Shown: in pieces, positions 33,963 to 42,574 of the stretch
How positions within the stretch are numbered: position 1 is the stretch's first letter
Layout of the letters: each line of letters starts with the position of its first letter
From: Chryseobacterium sp. MEBOG06
GTDB lineage: Bacteria; Bacteroidota; Bacteroidia; Flavobacteriales; Weeksellaceae
DNA length: 64,000 bases
Direction of reading: 5' to 3'
NCBI RefSeq assembly: GCF_021869765.1
Contig: NZ_CP084580.1
Span: 4,216,001 to 4,280,000, forward strand
Made by a program: the position numbers and the translations under genes
Notes under the pieces: generated by a model
The model's database searches: none
Told to the model about the DNA's origin: nothing
The model's input: only the letters and a program-made list of their open reading frames with translations

Positions 33963-36731
33963 ATGAAAAAGATGAAATTGCCTCTGGCATTAGCTGCCCT
34001 TTGGGTAAGCGATATTGCCTTTGCTCAAACAACTGAGGAAAAGGAAAACAGGATCGAAGAAGTAGTGGTCATAGGCTATGGTTCAAAAAAAATAAAAGAT
34101 GTAACGGGAGCTGTTACCAATCTTAAAGCTTCTGAATCCAATATCGGCGGTGCTACAGCCAATATCGACCAGATGATAGGCGGAAGAGTCGCCGGAGTGC
34201 AATTCAAACAGACTTCCGAACAGCCAGGTGGTGGCAGCCAAACAATCATCAGAGGCAGAAATTCTATTTTTGGTACCACTGATCCTCTCTATATTATTGA
34301 TGGAATTCCCTTATCCGAAGAAAGTACCGTAGCAAACGGTTCCTCACTCAACGGCGTAGCTTCTTTTTCAGCTCCCGCAAAAAATCCTCTAAATTCTATC
34401 AATCCAAATGATATTGAAAGTATCGCTGTTTTAAAAGACGCTTCTGCTACTGCCATTTATGGTTCAAGAGGGGCTAACGGTGTAGTCATCATTACTACAA
34501 AAAAAGGAAAATCGGGAAAAGCAAAAATAACCTATGACACGTATTACAGCTGGCAAAGTGTTGTAAAAAACTACGAGGTAATGAACTCTCAGGAATATCT
34601 GAACTTCTGGACCAAGATGGGTAAAACATTGAATTCTGTAGACACAGGGATCAATACCGACTGGCAAAAGCAGATCCAGAGAACAGGGGTGATCAGCAGC
34701 CATGCTCTAAGTATGTCCGGAGGGAATGAAAACATTAAATATTTTGCTTCGCTAGGTTATTTTGATCAGGAAGGAGTTCTTAAGAATTCAGGAATTGAAA
34801 GGTATACCGGAAGATTGAACCTCAGCTATACCAAAAATAAGTTAGCTATCAATACCAATATTTTCACTAGCTTCATCAAAGATAAAAACCCTGCAATACA
34901 AGGGGATACCAGAAATTCCTTAGTTTCTTCTGCTATTACTTTCGCTCCTTATCTTTCTGCAGATCATCCTTATGCATCAGATCCGTCTTCTGATTTTAAT
35001 GTAAACCCGCTCCTTTTTTTAAATATTAAAGACCGCACAAAATCAGATAAACTGAATGCAAGTACTGATATTTCCTATGAAATCCTTGATGGTCTGAAAC
35101 CGCAGCTGAAATTAGGATATGAAACCCAAAACTCTGTCAACAATTTCTTTCTGCCTAATTCTGCTCCCGCAAGCGGTATGTCAAGTATAGGGGTACATGG
35201 AGGAATTGCCTCCAATTCAAATTCAAGAAATAATAATTATCTGGCAGAAGCCCTCCTGAACTATAACAAAACGTTTGGAAAACATCAAATCATTGGGCTG
35301 GCAGGATATTCCATTCAAAAATTTGAAAATGAATTAACGATTGCTTATGGAGAAAAATTTCCGACAGATATTTTAGACGGAAATTATAATCTTCAATCCG
35401 CATCAATACTCAGATCATTTTCAAACAGAATTCCAAGCACCCTTATTTCAGGATTTGGAAGGATAGACTATACCTATGATGGGAAGTATTCTGTTACCGC
35501 TTCAATACGCAGAGACGGTTCCTCCAAATTTTCCAGTGGAAACAAATGGGGTTGGTTTCCGGGAGTATCTGCAGCATGGAGAATTTCTGAAGAAGAGTTT
35601 TTAAAAGATAACAAAACCCTTAACGAACTTAAATTGAGAGCAGGATATGGTAAAACAGGAAACCAGGGATTCAATAATTATCTTTCTATGAACACTTATC
35701 TTATAGAGAGAAACGGAATTCTTGGCCAGCAACTCATAAGCGGGGCCACACTGTCCAATTATACAGGAAATAAAGATTTCAAATGGGAAACTACCAGCCA
35801 GCTTAATATTGGAGTCGATTTCGAAGCTTTCAACAGAGTTCTGTCAGGAAGTATTGATGCCTTTAGTAAAAAGACAAAAGATCTGGTAATTCCTATTTCA
35901 TTACCTTTTGAAGGAGGGGTTGATCATCAGTGGATCAATGCAGCTGATACCAAAACAACTGGTATAGAAGTTTCATTAAATGCAAGAATAATCCGTAAGA
36001 AAAATTTTTCATGGAATGCCAATGCCAACTTCTCTTCCATAAAAACCAGTGTAGATAAAATATATGGCGGGACTGCTGCAAGGTCAGCTATGGAATTATT
36101 AGGTTTTCGGGAAGGGGAAAGAGCCAATGCCTATTTGGCTCCAGACTTTTTAGGGCTCAATCCTGACGGAAGCATGAATCTTTCTAAAGATCTACGTTAC
36201 CAGGGAACTCCGGATCCGAAATTTACAGCCGGATTAGGTAATAATTTTAAATATAAGAATTTTGGGCTGGATGTATTTTTTACAGCCTCTGTAGGTCAAA
36301 AGTTATTTAATTATGCTGCTGCTCAATATGGAGTTGCCAAACCGGAGCAGCCCTATAACCTTTTAAAGGAAGCTCAATATTTCACAGCTGCAAACGGAAC
36401 TCCGGCTTCCAGATCAGGCAGTAATTACTGGGCATATAACTCCCGTTTTATAGAGGACGCCTCATTTGTCAGATTACAAAATATTACGCTGTCATATGAT
36501 TTACCCGCCAGTGAGTACTTTGGAGATTTCATCTCTTCATTCAGAATTTATTTTCAGGCACAAAATCTATGGACCTGGACCCAATACTCAGGACTTAACC
36601 CGGAATCTTCCAATGGAAGCTATCTGGAAAGATCCGAAGGTATTCCCACCCCTATGTTGCCAGGGAAAATAGATCTCGGAGGTTATCCTTCTGCAAGAAC
36701 ATATTCTCTGGGAGTTAATGTAAGCTTCTAA
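33963..36731 (+). CDS. SusC/RagA-type TonB-linked outer-membrane transporter
   Basis: A 922-residue protein with a signal peptide (cleaved after DIAFAQ). A TonB-box-like IEEVVVIGYGSKKIKDVTGAV begins the plug, which includes GGRVAGVQFKQ, GGGSQTIIRGRNS, PLYIIDGIPL and SVLKDASATAIYGSRGANGVV-like segments; the C-terminal half is the 22-strand barrel ending YSLGVNVSF. It imports oligosaccharides handed over by the SusD partner, powered by TonB-ExbBD. The usual N-terminal carboxypeptidase-regulatory-like domain is missing, which is a common shorter form. It lies in the same transcript as the GH65 gene and SusD. Confidence 0.95.
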   Translation: MKKMKLPLALAALWVSDIAFAQTTEEKENRIEEVVVIGYGSKKIKDVTGAVTNLKASESNIGGATANIDQMIGGRVAGVQFKQTSEQPGGGSQTIIRGRNSIFGTTDPLYIIDGIPLSEESTVANGSSLNGVASFSAPAKNPLNSINPNDIESIAVLKDASATAIYGSRGANGVVIITTKKGKSGKAKITYDTYYSWQSVVKNYEVMNSQEYLNFWTKMGKTLNSVDTGINTDWQKQIQRTGVISSHALSMSGGNENIKYFASLGYFDQEGVLKNSGIERYTGRLNLSYTKNKLAINTNIFTSFIKDKNPAIQGDTRNSLVSSAITFAPYLSADHPYASDPSSDFNVNPLLFLNIKDRTKSDKLNASTDISYEILDGLKPQLKLGYETQNSVNNFFLPNSAPASGMSSIGVHGGIASNSNSRNNNYLAEALLNYNKTFGKHQIIGLAGYSIQKFENELTIAYGEKFPTDILDGNYNLQSASILRSFSNRIPSTLISGFGRIDYTYDGKYSVTASIRRDGSSKFSSGNKWGWFPGVSAAWRISEEEFLKDNKTLNELKLRAGYGKTGNQGFNNYLSMNTYLIERNGILGQQLISGATLSNYTGNKDFKWETTSQLNIGVDFEAFNRVLSGSIDAFSKKTKDLVIPISLPFEGGVDHQWINAADTKTTGIEVSLNARIIRKKNFSWNANANFSSIKTSVDKIYGGTAARSAMELLGFREGERANAYLAPDFLGLNPDGSMNLSKDLRYQGTPDPKFTAGLGNNFKYKNFGLDVFFTASVGQKLFNYAAAQYGVAKPEQPYNLLKEAQYFTAANGTPASRSGSNYWAYNSRFIEDASFVRLQNITLSYDLPASEYFGDFISSFRIYFQAQNLWTWTQYSGLNPESSNGSYLERSEGIPTPMLPGKIDLGGYPSARTYSLGVNVSF

Positions 36732-36764
36732 TTTCTTTAATTAATGATTAAAATAGAACCTATA

Positions 36765-38282
36765 ATGAAAAATAAATTTATAAAAACTTATTGGCTGGGG
36801 CTTATTCTTTTCTCCGGTGGAAATCTACTCAATTCATGTTCCGACAGTATGCTTGAAGAAAATGTTTATACCGGAACTTCTCAGAATAATCTTATAGCTC
36901 AGGGCGAAACCGGCTGCAAAATTCTCGTAGACGGCATTTACAAATATGTACAGTATTTTAGTTATTCACGGGGGAATAACTGGCAGCTGGCTCCCGAGGC
37001 GGGAACAGATGAGTTTACTTTAAACTGGGGATTTGCCATTACAGAATGGGGCGGAATGCAAAATTTTCTCAACCTGAATTCCGGCCATTATCAACCCATG
37101 GAAATGTACCGCGAAACCTACAAACTGATTGCACAATCTAACCAGGTACTTATATCATTTGGCAGCAAAGAGAATGATCCTGCCTATTCTGCTATGGTCG
37201 CAGAAGCCAGATTCTGGAGAGCATACGCTTATTATAAATTACAAAATGTCTTTGGAGCTGTTCCTTTGATCACCGGTGGTGAAAATCTCTCTAGCGGCAT
37301 TGAAAGAACTTCAGCAGTCACTATAAGATCTTTCGTAGAATCTGAAATGAAAAATATTGAAAATACACTTCCCTCCACTCCATCCAATTACGGCAGACCA
37401 ACAAAGTGGGCGGTAAAAGCTTTTTTAGCAAGATTTTATTTAAATAACAAAGACTGGACAAAGGCCAGCCAGTATGCAAAAGACGTTATTGATAATTCCG
37501 GATCAAGCCTCCAGGCCAGATATCAGGATGTATTTAAAATCGATGCAAACTCTGAGATTATTTTGGCAGTCAATCAAATTAACCAGTCTGATAAAGGGAA
37601 TAAATATGTGGCGCTTTCTTTGGAAAGCGAGCTGCGCAATGCCCTTAATATTCAGGGAGTATCTGCCTCCAACGGATATGGAATGTCCAATTATTTCTAC
37701 AGTACTTTTGCATCTGATGATCAACGGATAGCACCATTTGACAAAAATACCAAACAGGGAATTGCTATTGCAGGAGTACAGTATAAAGCAGACGGAACCC
37801 CTGTATATGGAACCCCTGCAGCCCCTGAAACCGTTCAAAAACATCTTAACCGCGTCATTACATTCAAGTTCCCTTTACAGGAAAACATTGCAAAAGGAGA
37901 AGACAGTGATGCCGACTTTCCGCTGATGCGTCTTGGTGAAATTTATCTTACGTATGCAGAAGCCCAGTTTCAGATGGGAAATACAGCCGCTGCTTTACAG
38001 TATATCAATCCCATCAGGACCAGAGCCGGATTACTGCCTCTTACCGTTTTGACATTAGATGATATTCTGAATGAAAGAGGATGGGAAACCTATCATGAAG
38101 GATACCGCAGAGAAGATCTTCTGAGGTTTGGGAAATTACTTGAAAAAGTAGAATTGAAATATACATACGACTTTCCGGCATCTCCTTATCCTCACTCAGG
38201 AAATATTAACAGAGAACTCTTTCCTATTCCGGCGGATGCTATTTCTTTAAATCCAAAGCTTACCCAAAATCCAGGATATTAG
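36765..38282 (+). CDS. SusD/RagB-type surface glycan-binding lipoprotein
   Basis: About 505 residues from the ATG at 36765; the frame is open to 36744. The lipoprotein signal ends SGGNLLNSCSDSM (Cys is lipidated). The body has the SusD helical pattern: GCKILVDGIYKYVQYF, EARFWRAYAYYKLQNVFG, TKWAVKAFLARFYL and, near the end, LADAQFQMGNT-like and YRREDLLRFGK segments. It binds glycan at the cell surface and closes over SusC as a lid. It directly follows the SusC gene, and a shared terminator separates it from the amylase. Confidence 0.94.
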   Translation: MKNKFIKTYWLGLILFSGGNLLNSCSDSMLEENVYTGTSQNNLIAQGETGCKILVDGIYKYVQYFSYSRGNNWQLAPEAGTDEFTLNWGFAITEWGGMQNFLNLNSGHYQPMEMYRETYKLIAQSNQVLISFGSKENDPAYSAMVAEARFWRAYAYYKLQNVFGAVPLITGGENLSSGIERTSAVTIRSFVESEMKNIENTLPSTPSNYGRPTKWAVKAFLARFYLNNKDWTKASQYAKDVIDNSGSSLQARYQDVFKIDANSEIILAVNQINQSDKGNKYVALSLESELRNALNIQGVSASNGYGMSNYFYSTFASDDQRIAPFDKNTKQGIAIAGVQYKADGTPVYGTPAAPETVQKHLNRVITFKFPLQENIAKGEDSDADFPLMRLGEIYLTYAEAQFQMGNTAAALQYINPIRTRAGLLPLTVLTLDDILNERGWETYHEGYRREDLLRFGKLLEKVELKYTYDFPASPYPHSGNINRELFPIPADAISLNPKLTQNPGY

Positions 38283-38318
38283 AATCATCTATAGTATCAT
38301 TTCAAAGGATAAATTCAT

Positions 38319-38347
38319 AAAAAAGAGAGCAAAATGCTCTCTTTTTT
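38319..38347. terminator. Bidirectional terminator between SusD and amylase genes
   Basis: AAAAAAGAGAGCA pairs perfectly with TGCTCTCTTTTTT across an AAA loop. It overlaps the last codon of the minus-strand amylase and serves both convergent transcripts. Confidence 0.88.
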
Positions 38348-39785
38348 ATTGGTTTAAGGACCAGATGGAATAAGAATTTGGCGGACATTGAATCTTCACC
38401 CACTTATCGCCCTGTGTTGTAGGATACCAGCTTGAAGCACCGGTAAAATCTTTAATCTGCTGATTGCTCCAATTAGTTTCTACCCAGCGTTCCTGCCAGC
38501 TTGATGAAGTATTAATGTAAACTACAAGCCCGGGATTTCCGTTATATCCATTACGTCTTGCAATATATTCATCATTGTCCGTGTATAGAATGGAAGTGGT
38601 ACCGGTAGCTTTATTGTTATGAATCCAGATAAGGTTATTTAATTTGTCTTTGTTCAGCCACTCCTCATAATCTCTGTAAAAAATAGTAGGATAGCCTTCA
38701 TGGGTCAAGATATAAGCGTAGGCCGGCATTTTATTGTAGATAATATCGGTATCATGATTGGCAACAAATGTTACAGCTTTGTAAGGGTTTCTTTTCCACA
38801 TCATATCATCATTCAAAACATTTAGATTTCCATTATCAAAGGCTTCATCCATCTTATAGTAAGCGGCAAAATCAAATACGGAACTGTTGGCGTTATTAGC
38901 CCACCACTCCAGCGTATTTACATTGGAATCCCATAATTCACCCACAGAAAACCCACCTACTTTAGAATTCCAGGTATTCACAACCCAGGGACCAAACCCT
39001 TTGACGTAGTCAAACCTCCAACCATCAAATTTCATTACATTTTTATAGTATTTTGCAACAGAATCATCTCTTCCCCAAAGCCAGTCCTGTACATGAGGAT
39101 TGGCATGGCACATATCCGGAAAACCTCCAAAAGAACCTTCATCATTGTTTCCGTAAGCATTTTTATAAAAGTCATTATAATTTCTCTGGAATTTTCCGGA
39201 GGCTATTCCTGAAAAATTGGTCCAGGTATTGGTTCCTGTATATGGATTGGCTTCAGACTGTCCTCCACTGTTATGATTGATCACAATATCCGCATATACC
39301 TGCATATTTTCAGCATGCGCTTTTGTAATCAAGGCTTCCAGTTCAGCTCTTGATCCAAAGCGGGTTTCAATACTTCCATTTTGGTTAAAATTTCCAAAAT
39401 CATAATAATCTGTGGGATCATACCCCATGGAATAGGCTCCGTTCTGCGCTTTGGAAGCCGGGGGAAGCCATACAGAACCAATTCCGGCATTGGACCATGC
39501 GGTCAGTTTATCTTTCACTGTATTCCACCAGTTCCCTCCATCCGGAACATCCCAATAAAACCCCTGCATCAAAACACTACCGCCCGGGCCGGCAACAAAT
39601 TTTCCCTGTACAGATCCTGATCCGGCTCCAGTACTGAAAGGCCGCCCATCATGATTCGTAACATTTACAATTTTATTGTGAACTTCTTCCTGCGGGGAAC
39701 GTTCTGTAATTAATTCATCGCTGCTTTGGCAGGAGTTAGTAACAGCAAAAGCCAGCAGATAAAGGAAAAGATAGGATTTTTTCAT
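38346..39785 (-). CDS. Alpha-amylase, GH13 (subfamily 5-like) lipoprotein
   Basis: About 479 residues from the ATG at 39785 (MKKSYLFLYLLAFAVTNSC); the frame is open to 39815. Cys19 is a lipobox cysteine. The TIM barrel has GWRFDYVKGF (nucleophile Asp259), SVGELWDSN (acid/base Glu283) and FVANHDTD (Asp345), plus DIVINHNSGG near the N-terminus. The layout is that of calcium-dependent endo-acting amylases such as BLA-type GH13_5. It probably cuts starch or maltodextrin at the cell surface and feeds SusC/SusD. It converges on the locus from the other side, with its own promoter not clearly visible. Confidence 0.93.
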   Translation of the reverse strand: MKKSYLFLYLLAFAVTNSCQSSDELITERSPQEEVHNKIVNVTNHDGRPFSTGAGSGSVQGKFVAGPGGSVLMQGFYWDVPDGGNWWNTVKDKLTAWSNAGIGSVWLPPASKAQNGAYSMGYDPTDYYDFGNFNQNGSIETRFGSRAELEALITKAHAENMQVYADIVINHNSGGQSEANPYTGTNTWTNFSGIASGKFQRNYNDFYKNAYGNNDEGSFGGFPDMCHANPHVQDWLWGRDDSVAKYYKNVMKFDGWRFDYVKGFGPWVVNTWNSKVGGFSVGELWDSNVNTLEWWANNANSSVFDFAAYYKMDEAFDNGNLNVLNDDMMWKRNPYKAVTFVANHDTDIIYNKMPAYAYILTHEGYPTIFYRDYEEWLNKDKLNNLIWIHNNKATGTTSILYTDNDEYIARRNGYNGNPGLVVYINTSSSWQERWVETNWSNQQIKDFTGASSWYPTTQGDKWVKIQCPPNSYSIWSLNQ

Positions 39786-39957
39786 GGCAAAAACAATTAT
39801 TAATATTACAAACAAGTTACAACTTTATTAAAAACAAATTCAATTAATAGGGATATATTTTATTTTTTAATAATAAATCAAGGGGAAATTTATTGGGTCT
39901 TTTCATTAAAAAATCATAAATTTTTAATATTCTCGAAGCAATTTTTCTTTTAATCCA

Positions 39958-39965
39958 TATATTTG
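39958..39965 (+). promoter_or_regulatory. Candidate -7 element (TATATTTG) of the DUF4290-murA operon, leaderless geometry
   Basis: TATATTTG fits TAnnTTTG and ends six bases before the ATG at 39972, so mRNA would begin next to the start codon. The TTG inside the element is only a nominal start for a longer frame. Confidence 0.5.
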
Positions 39966-39971
39966 CATACT

Positions 39972-40649
39972 ATGGAATACAATACCCAAAAAACTCAGCT
40001 TCATATGCCCGAATACGGCAGAATTATACAACAGTTGGTTGAGCGCTGTAAAGAACTCACTTCCAAAGAAGAAAGGAATGAGATGGCTATGGCAATCATC
40101 GATTTTATGGGTCAGAGAAACCCACAACTTCGCGACGAAGAAAATTATAAACATAAACTTTGGGATCATCTTTTTATTCTGGCAGAATATGATCTTGATG
40201 TAGAGTCACCTTACCCGTTTCCTACAAGAGAGCAGCTGGCAGAAAAACCTAAAAGAATGGAATACCCTAAACTTCAGGGTGATTTTAAATTTTACGGAAA
40301 AAGTATCCTTCAATTGATAGAAAAAGCAATCGAGCTGGAACAGGGCGATGAAAAAGAAGCCCTTATCGAAGTGATTGCCAACAATATGAAGAAATCCTAT
40401 AATGTATATAATAAAGAACACGTAACAGATGATGTAATTTTCCGTCATTTGAAAGAACTGTCTGAAAACAGGTTGGATCTTACAGGAATAGAGTCTCTTG
40501 AAAAAAGTAAAATCTATTACACCAGCAACAATAACCGAAACAACAGCGGTAATAGTAACAACCGAAATAACAATAACAATAACAATAACAATAACAAAAA
40601 CCAACCTAATAAAAGAAGGCATAATAACAATCATAAAAACAGAAAATAA
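39972..40649 (+). CDS. DUF4290 domain protein with poly-Asn tail
   Basis: About 225 residues. Residues 1-180 are the DUF4290 domain (for example EYGRIIQQLVERCKEL, MAMAIIDFMGQRNPQLRD, YKHKLWDHLFILA and LPPF-like proline loops), a Bacteroidota-specific helical protein of unknown role that commonly stands in front of murA. The last 40 residues are Asn/Arg/Lys-rich low complexity, coded in part by a perfect hexanucleotide repeat. The stop overlaps the murA start in TAATG, so translation is coupled and a link to peptidoglycan synthesis is likely (inference). Confidence 0.88.
   Translation: MEYNTQKTQLHMPEYGRIIQQLVERCKELTSKEERNEMAMAIIDFMGQRNPQLRDEENYKHKLWDHLFILAEYDLDVESPYPFPTREQLAEKPKRMEYPKLQGDFKFYGKSILQLIEKAIELEQGDEKEALIEVIANNMKKSYNVYNKEHVTDDVIFRHLKELSENRLDLTGIESLEKSKIYYTSNNNRNNSGNSNNRNNNNNNNNNNKNQPNKRRHNNNHKNRK
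40566..40595 (+). repeat. Five-copy AATAAC tandem repeat inside the DUF4290 gene
   Basis: Five perfect in-frame copies of AATAAC (Asn-Asn) lie 54 bases before the gene's end, with further degenerate copies on both sides. Copy-number change would alter tail length by two Asn each and keep the frame. Confidence 0.9.
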
Positions 40650-41956
40650 TGAGTGGAACATTTCAAATAAGAGGAGGAAAAAGACTGCAGGGCGAAATAA
40701 CTCCACAAGGAGCCAAAAATGAGGCTCTACAAATTTTATGTGCGGTGCTTTTAACCGATGAAGAGGTAAGAATTAAAAACATTCCGGACATTCATGATGT
40801 CAACAGACTGATTGAAATCCTGGGTGATTTTGGTGTAAAAGTTATTAAAAACGGTCAGGGAGATTATACTTTCAAGGCTGATCAGGTCAACTTCGACTAT
40901 ATAAAGTCTGATGAATTCAAAAAAGACGGAGCAAAGCTGCGTGGTTCCATTATGCTAATGGGTCCGATGCTTGCACGTTATGGAGAAGCTTATATGCCAA
41001 CTCCGGGAGGTGACAAAATCGGAAGAAGAAGATTGGATACCCATTTTCAGGGACTTGTTGAACTGGGTGCAGAGTTCAATTATGATGAAGAGGAATATTT
41101 CTATTCTTTAAAAGCTACAGAACTTAAAGGGAAATTTATCCTTTTAGAGGAAGCTTCTGTAACGGGTACAGCCAATATTGTGATGGCTGCGGCATTAGCA
41201 AAAGGAAAAACAAGAATCTACAACGCCGCCTGTGAGCCTTATCTACAGCAATTATGCAAAATGCTGAACAGAATGGGAGCCAATATTTCAGGGATCGGAT
41301 CTAACCTTCTTACCATTGAAGGAGTAGATTACCTTAGAGGAACGGAACATACTATGCTTCCGGATATGGTAGAAATCGGATCATGGATCGGTCTGGCCGC
41401 TATGACAAAATCTGAAATCACCATCAAAAATGTAAACTGGAACCAATTGGGAGTTATTCCAAATACATTCAGAAAATTAGGAATTCAGCTTGAGCAAAGC
41501 GGTGATGACATTTACATTCCTGCTCAGGAACATTATAAAATTCAGAAATTCATTGACGGATCTATTCTTACTATTTCTGATGCACCATGGCCGGGATTCA
41601 CTCCGGATTTGCTGTCTATTATTTTAGTAGTGGCTACTCAAGCAAAAGGAAGTATTCTGGTTCATCAGAAAATGTTTGAATCCAGGTTATTTTTTGTGGA
41701 TAAATTAATTGATATGGGAGCTCAGATCATTTTATGTGACCCGCACAGAGCTACCGTAATCGGATTAAACCAAGAAGCTCCGTTAAGAGGAACAACAATG
41801 GTTTCCCCGGATATCAGAGCCGGAAACGCTCTTCTGATTGCGGCACTTTCTGCAGAAGGGAAATCTATTATCCACAATATCGAGCAAATCGACAGAGGAT
41901 ACGAAAATATCGATGGAAGACTGAAAGCAATTGGTGCTGATATCGAAAGAATTTAA
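40649..41956 (+). CDS. murA: UDP-N-acetylglucosamine 1-carboxyvinyltransferase, Cys-to-Asp variant
   Basis: A 435-residue enzyme of the first committed peptidoglycan step, moving enolpyruvate from PEP to UDP-GlcNAc in the cytoplasm. Recognisable are GAKNEALQI near residue 22, the RGSIMLMGPMLAR segment, ASVTGTANIVMAA, and PWPGFTPD. In the mobile active-site loop, PTPGGDKIGRRRLDTH, residue 122 is Asp (GAC at 41012-41014) where E. coli MurA has the fosfomycin-binding Cys115. The Asp form is active and fosfomycin-insensitive in other bacteria. It is coupled to the DUF4290 gene through TAATG and followed by a terminator. Confidence 0.96.
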   Translation: MSGTFQIRGGKRLQGEITPQGAKNEALQILCAVLLTDEEVRIKNIPDIHDVNRLIEILGDFGVKVIKNGQGDYTFKADQVNFDYIKSDEFKKDGAKLRGSIMLMGPMLARYGEAYMPTPGGDKIGRRRLDTHFQGLVELGAEFNYDEEEYFYSLKATELKGKFILLEEASVTGTANIVMAAALAKGKTRIYNAACEPYLQQLCKMLNRMGANISGIGSNLLTIEGVDYLRGTEHTMLPDMVEIGSWIGLAAMTKSEITIKNVNWNQLGVIPNTFRKLGIQLEQSGDDIYIPAQEHYKIQKFIDGSILTISDAPWPGFTPDLLSIILVVATQAKGSILVHQKMFESRLFFVDKLIDMGAQIILCDPHRATVIGLNQEAPLRGTTMVSPDIRAGNALLIAALSAEGKSIIHNIEQIDRGYENIDGRLKAIGADIERI

Positions 41957-41974
41957 AAATTATTTTATTACTAT

Positions 41975-42003
41975 AAAGCGTTCAGAGTGATCCGGACGCT
42001 TTT
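41975..42003 (+). terminator. Terminator after murA
   Basis: AAAGCGTTC pairs with GGACGCTTT (one G-T) and runs into T7. It begins 18 bases after the murA stop. Confidence 0.8.
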
Positions 42004-42052
42004 TTTATTGTGGTTGTATAGTCTGTGGGAGAAACATCAATCCCCTAAAATA

Positions 42053-42082
42053 AAAAAGCGCCTGGTAAAATACCAGACACTT
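42053..42082 (-). terminator. Terminator after the NIL-domain gene
   Basis: On the minus strand AAGTGTCTGGTA pairs with ACCAGGCGCTT with G-T pairs, followed by a T6 run. It starts 28 bases past the NIL gene stop. Confidence 0.65.
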
Positions 42083-42110
42083 CGAGTAATTAAAACTATA
42101 TGAATCTTCC

Positions 42111-42422
42111 CTAAGAATACTTCCGGCAGAGATACTCCACCGTCGTACTCAAAAGTTTATTTTTAGTCAGATAGAACTCAAGGTTCTGATAATCTTCTGA
42201 ACTGACATTGATATATAACTGTACTGTACCAAAACTGTATCCGTTTACATACTCCACATTTGCTGACAACACTCTATGACAGATGCCCAATTGATTGTAG
42301 ATAGTATTCATTAAATGCTCAAACTTCATTTTGCCATTCAATTCTATTTCCAGGATCAATTCTTTTTTTGGCAGGCTTACTTTATTTTGCAAAACCTGCA
42401 GGCTTGTATTAGGTGTAATCAT
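42111..42422 (-). CDS. Stand-alone NIL-domain protein
   Basis: About 103 residues from the ATG at 42422 (the frame is open to 42446). The pattern KELILEIELNGKMKFEHLMNTIYNQLG, then LSANVEYVNGYSFGTVQLYINV and TTVEYLCRKYS at the C-terminus resembles the NIL domain (ferredoxin-like fold) found at the end of MetN, where it binds methionine and inhibits the transporter. Here it stands without an ATPase. It could be a small sensor of a sulfur amino acid or a partner for a MetN elsewhere; both are inference. It is a single-gene unit. Confidence 0.55.
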   Translation of the reverse strand: MITPNTSLQVLQNKVSLPKKELILEIELNGKMKFEHLMNTIYNQLGICHRVLSANVEYVNGYSFGTVQLYINVSSEDYQNLEFYLTKNKLLSTTVEYLCRKYS

Positions 42423-42491
42423 TGCTAAACATTTTTGGTTAAACACTTCTGATCATATTGCTGTTTGCATTAAATCTGTGACAAAAATATA

Positions 42492-42532
42492 AAAAAATAT
42501 TAGTCCACCAAATTAGTGGACTAATATTTTTT
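42492..42532. terminator. Terminator after the YiiX-like gene
   Basis: A perfect 17-bp inverted repeat, AAAAAATATTAGTCCAC with its complement, and a seven-base loop. It begins 43 bases past the minus-strand stop at 42575. It is also upstream of the NIL gene, where it would insulate it. Confidence 0.85.
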
Positions 42533-42574
42533 AAACTTTAACAAAAAAAGAAGCCTTATCAGCTTCTCTTTGAT

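Noticed and set aside
40206..40706. Long minus-strand frame opposite DUF4290/murA, Val/Ile-rich
   Set aside because: Its composition mirrors the Asn repeat of the real gene; no start signal or family match.
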